5,531 nt of DNA from CAVXFS01 sp049582805 (GTDB taxonomy: Bacteria > Pseudomonadota > Gammaproteobacteria > Burkholderiales > Gallionellaceae). Under the pieces are notes generated by a model, which searched no databases, was not told the origin of the DNA, and saw only the letters and a program-made list of their open reading frames with translations. Made by a program: the position numbers and the translations under genes. Positions 4,994 through 5,531 of the stretch are shown here, in pieces. Numbering within the stretch: the first letter of the stretch is position 1; each line of letters opens with the position of its first letter. Location: assembly GCA_049582805.1 (NCBI GenBank), contig JBAUUR010000022.1:1-5531 (forward strand). Reading direction: 5' to 3'.

Positions 4994-5097
4994 GCAACTG
5001 ATGTTCGACTCGTCAACGCATAAGAATAAAATTTTCGAATAACTGTATAAAATCCGTCTTCCCCATTTCGAACAAATTTAACTGGATTATCACTGTT

Positions 5098-5132
5098 CCA
5101 ATTTGAAATTGGCGCGCCAATAATTCAATTGG
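5098..5132. repeat. 35-bp imperfect palindrome centred on GGCGCGCC
   Basis: The core ATTGGCGCGCCAAT (5108-5121) is a perfect 14-bp palindrome. The outer arms CCAATTTGAA and TTCAATTGG also pair with small gaps. Such a symmetric site could bind a dimeric regulator or form a cruciform. It immediately precedes the terminator at 5135-5155. Confidence 0.7.
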
Positions 5133-5134
5133 TT

Positions 5135-5155
5135 AGAGCAATCTAGCTCTTTTTT
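5135..5155 (+). terminator. Rho-independent terminator
   Basis: AGAGC-AATCTA-GCTCT forms a 5-bp stem with a 6-nt loop and runs into six T (5150-5155). It could end rightward transcription from the 111-aa ORF, 140 bp upstream. The stem is short, so efficiency is uncertain. Confidence 0.55.
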
Positions 5156-5170
5156 ATTTCTGGTGGGGTT

Positions 5171-5362
5171 ATGCCGGGTAACGTCAGGAAGAAAGACATG
5201 GACGTTTTTCATCATCCCGGCAAGGTCATTAGACTGGTCGGGCATGAAAAGAGAACCGCCGGCCTATCTCTAGCGGCGTCTGGTTTGTTGGTCAGCATTT
5301 TTACTCAGTCGCCTGTTATTGGATTTTCACTCTGCCCGGTCATTCACAAAGTGGAGCATTGA
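5171..5362 (+). CDS. Doubtful 63-aa ORF
   Basis: The frame encodes MPGNVRKKDMDVFHHPGKVI, then RLVGHEKRTAGLSLAASGLL and a mildly hydrophobic end (VSIFTQSPVIGFSLCPVI). It begins just after a terminator and has a GGTGGGG two bases before the ATG, which is too close for a good ribosome site. The first 50 bases also form a nested inverted repeat (GCCGGG/CCCGGC around AACGTC/GACGTT), which argues for structure rather than coding. No family is recognised. It may be only a chance ORF in the otherwise gene-free interval 4994-5397. Confidence 0.2.
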   Translation: MPGNVRKKDMDVFHHPGKVIRLVGHEKRTAGLSLAASGLLVSIFTQSPVIGFSLCPVIHKVEH

Positions 5363-5397
5363 CACATAGGCGACCTTCGATTTTTTACAATGGACGG

Positions 5398-5531
5398 TCA
5401 ATCGCCAACAAAGCGATAGCAGTTCTTGCCGCTGTATTTGGCCAAATACATTGCCGCATCGGAGATTTTTACCAACTGCTCTGCCGTTTCTCCATTGTCG
5501 GGGTAGAGGGCGATGCCGATGCTGACACTTA
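5398..5531 (-). CDS. GGDEF-domain protein (putative diguanylate cyclase), C-terminal part
   Basis: The last 44 codons of a leftward gene are visible: SVSIGIALYPDNGETAEQLV, then KISDAAMYLAKYSGKNCYRF and VGD before TGA at 5400-5398. The SxGIAxYP strand and the D-x-A-(M/L)-Y-x-A-K-x-x-G-(K/R)-N-x-(Y/C) helix are the characteristic end of GGDEF domains, which condense two GTP into cyclic-di-GMP. The GGDEF active-site loop, the inhibitory site and any sensor domain lie beyond the window edge, so catalytic competence cannot be judged. The GGDEF domain is at the extreme C-terminus, with no EAL domain after it. The gene points toward the c-di-GMP riboswitch unit about 0.9 kb downstream, but the two are too far apart to be one transcript. 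Confidence 0.88.
   Translation of the reverse strand, partial: SVSIGIALYPDNGETAEQLVKISDAAMYLAKYSGKNCYRFVGD

Noticed and set aside
4752..5042. 96-aa plus-strand ORF overlapping the 111-aa ORF
   Set aside because: Codon use and protein character favour the 4658-4993 frame; this one has no suitable ribosome site.
5101..5260. Minus-strand 51-codon ORF beginning MPDQSND, ending within the palindrome
   Set aside because: It has no ribosome site, reads across the palindrome and terminator, and shows no recognisable features.

Overview
The window looks like an accessory stretch of a proteobacterial chromosome. The protein sequences (FixL/FixJ-type two-component pair, DUF4236 protein, GGDEF protein), the mixed GC content and the c-di-GMP-I riboswitch fit a freshwater or soil betaproteobacterium such as a Nitrosomonadales/Gallionellaceae or Rhodocyclales relative. 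That placement is inference from style, not from a marker gene. The region is full of decay: two truncated transposases, a broken response regulator, a probable group II intron 5' fragment, and short genes between them.

Layout. 1-142: left-hand piece of an IS1595-family insertion sequence, transcribed leftward. 143-504: AT-rich non-coding DNA with three 18-bp direct repeats. 505-2370 (+): intact histidine kinase with three PAS domains, overlapping by ATGA the start of its partner response regulator (2367-2632), which is a pseudogene (internal deletion removing the phospho-acceptor Asp, plus a one-base frameshift). 2629-2850 (-): unrecognised 73-aa protein, convergent with the regulator remnant. 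3024-3143 (-) and 3274-3612 (-): a 39-aa single-pass membrane protein and a DUF4236 protein with a C-terminal membrane anchor. Their 3' ends and the DNA just downstream resemble each other, suggesting a partial tandem duplication. 3690-3933 (+): C-terminal remnant of an IS3-family transposase. 3991-4119: a run of hairpins, the last a probable terminator.

4092-4462 (-) is the most notable unit. A cyclic-di-GMP class I (GEMM-I) riboswitch aptamer is followed by a helix able to mask a Shine-Dalgarno sequence, then a 62-aa ORF with that strong Shine-Dalgarno, then a terminator hairpin. Together they make a complete c-di-GMP-responsive small-protein gene. 4576-4657 (+) looks like the 5' end of a group II intron, followed by an unrecognised 111-aa ORF (4658-4993). 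5098-5155 holds a long palindrome and a terminator. The window ends in the C-terminal part of a GGDEF protein (5398-5531, -), a putative c-di-GMP synthase, about 1 kb from the riboswitch.

How they may work together: the kinase has lost its adjacent regulator and, if expressed, would need another partner. The riboswitch-controlled small gene and the GGDEF gene both belong to c-di-GMP signalling, but nothing in the window shows a direct functional link between them.
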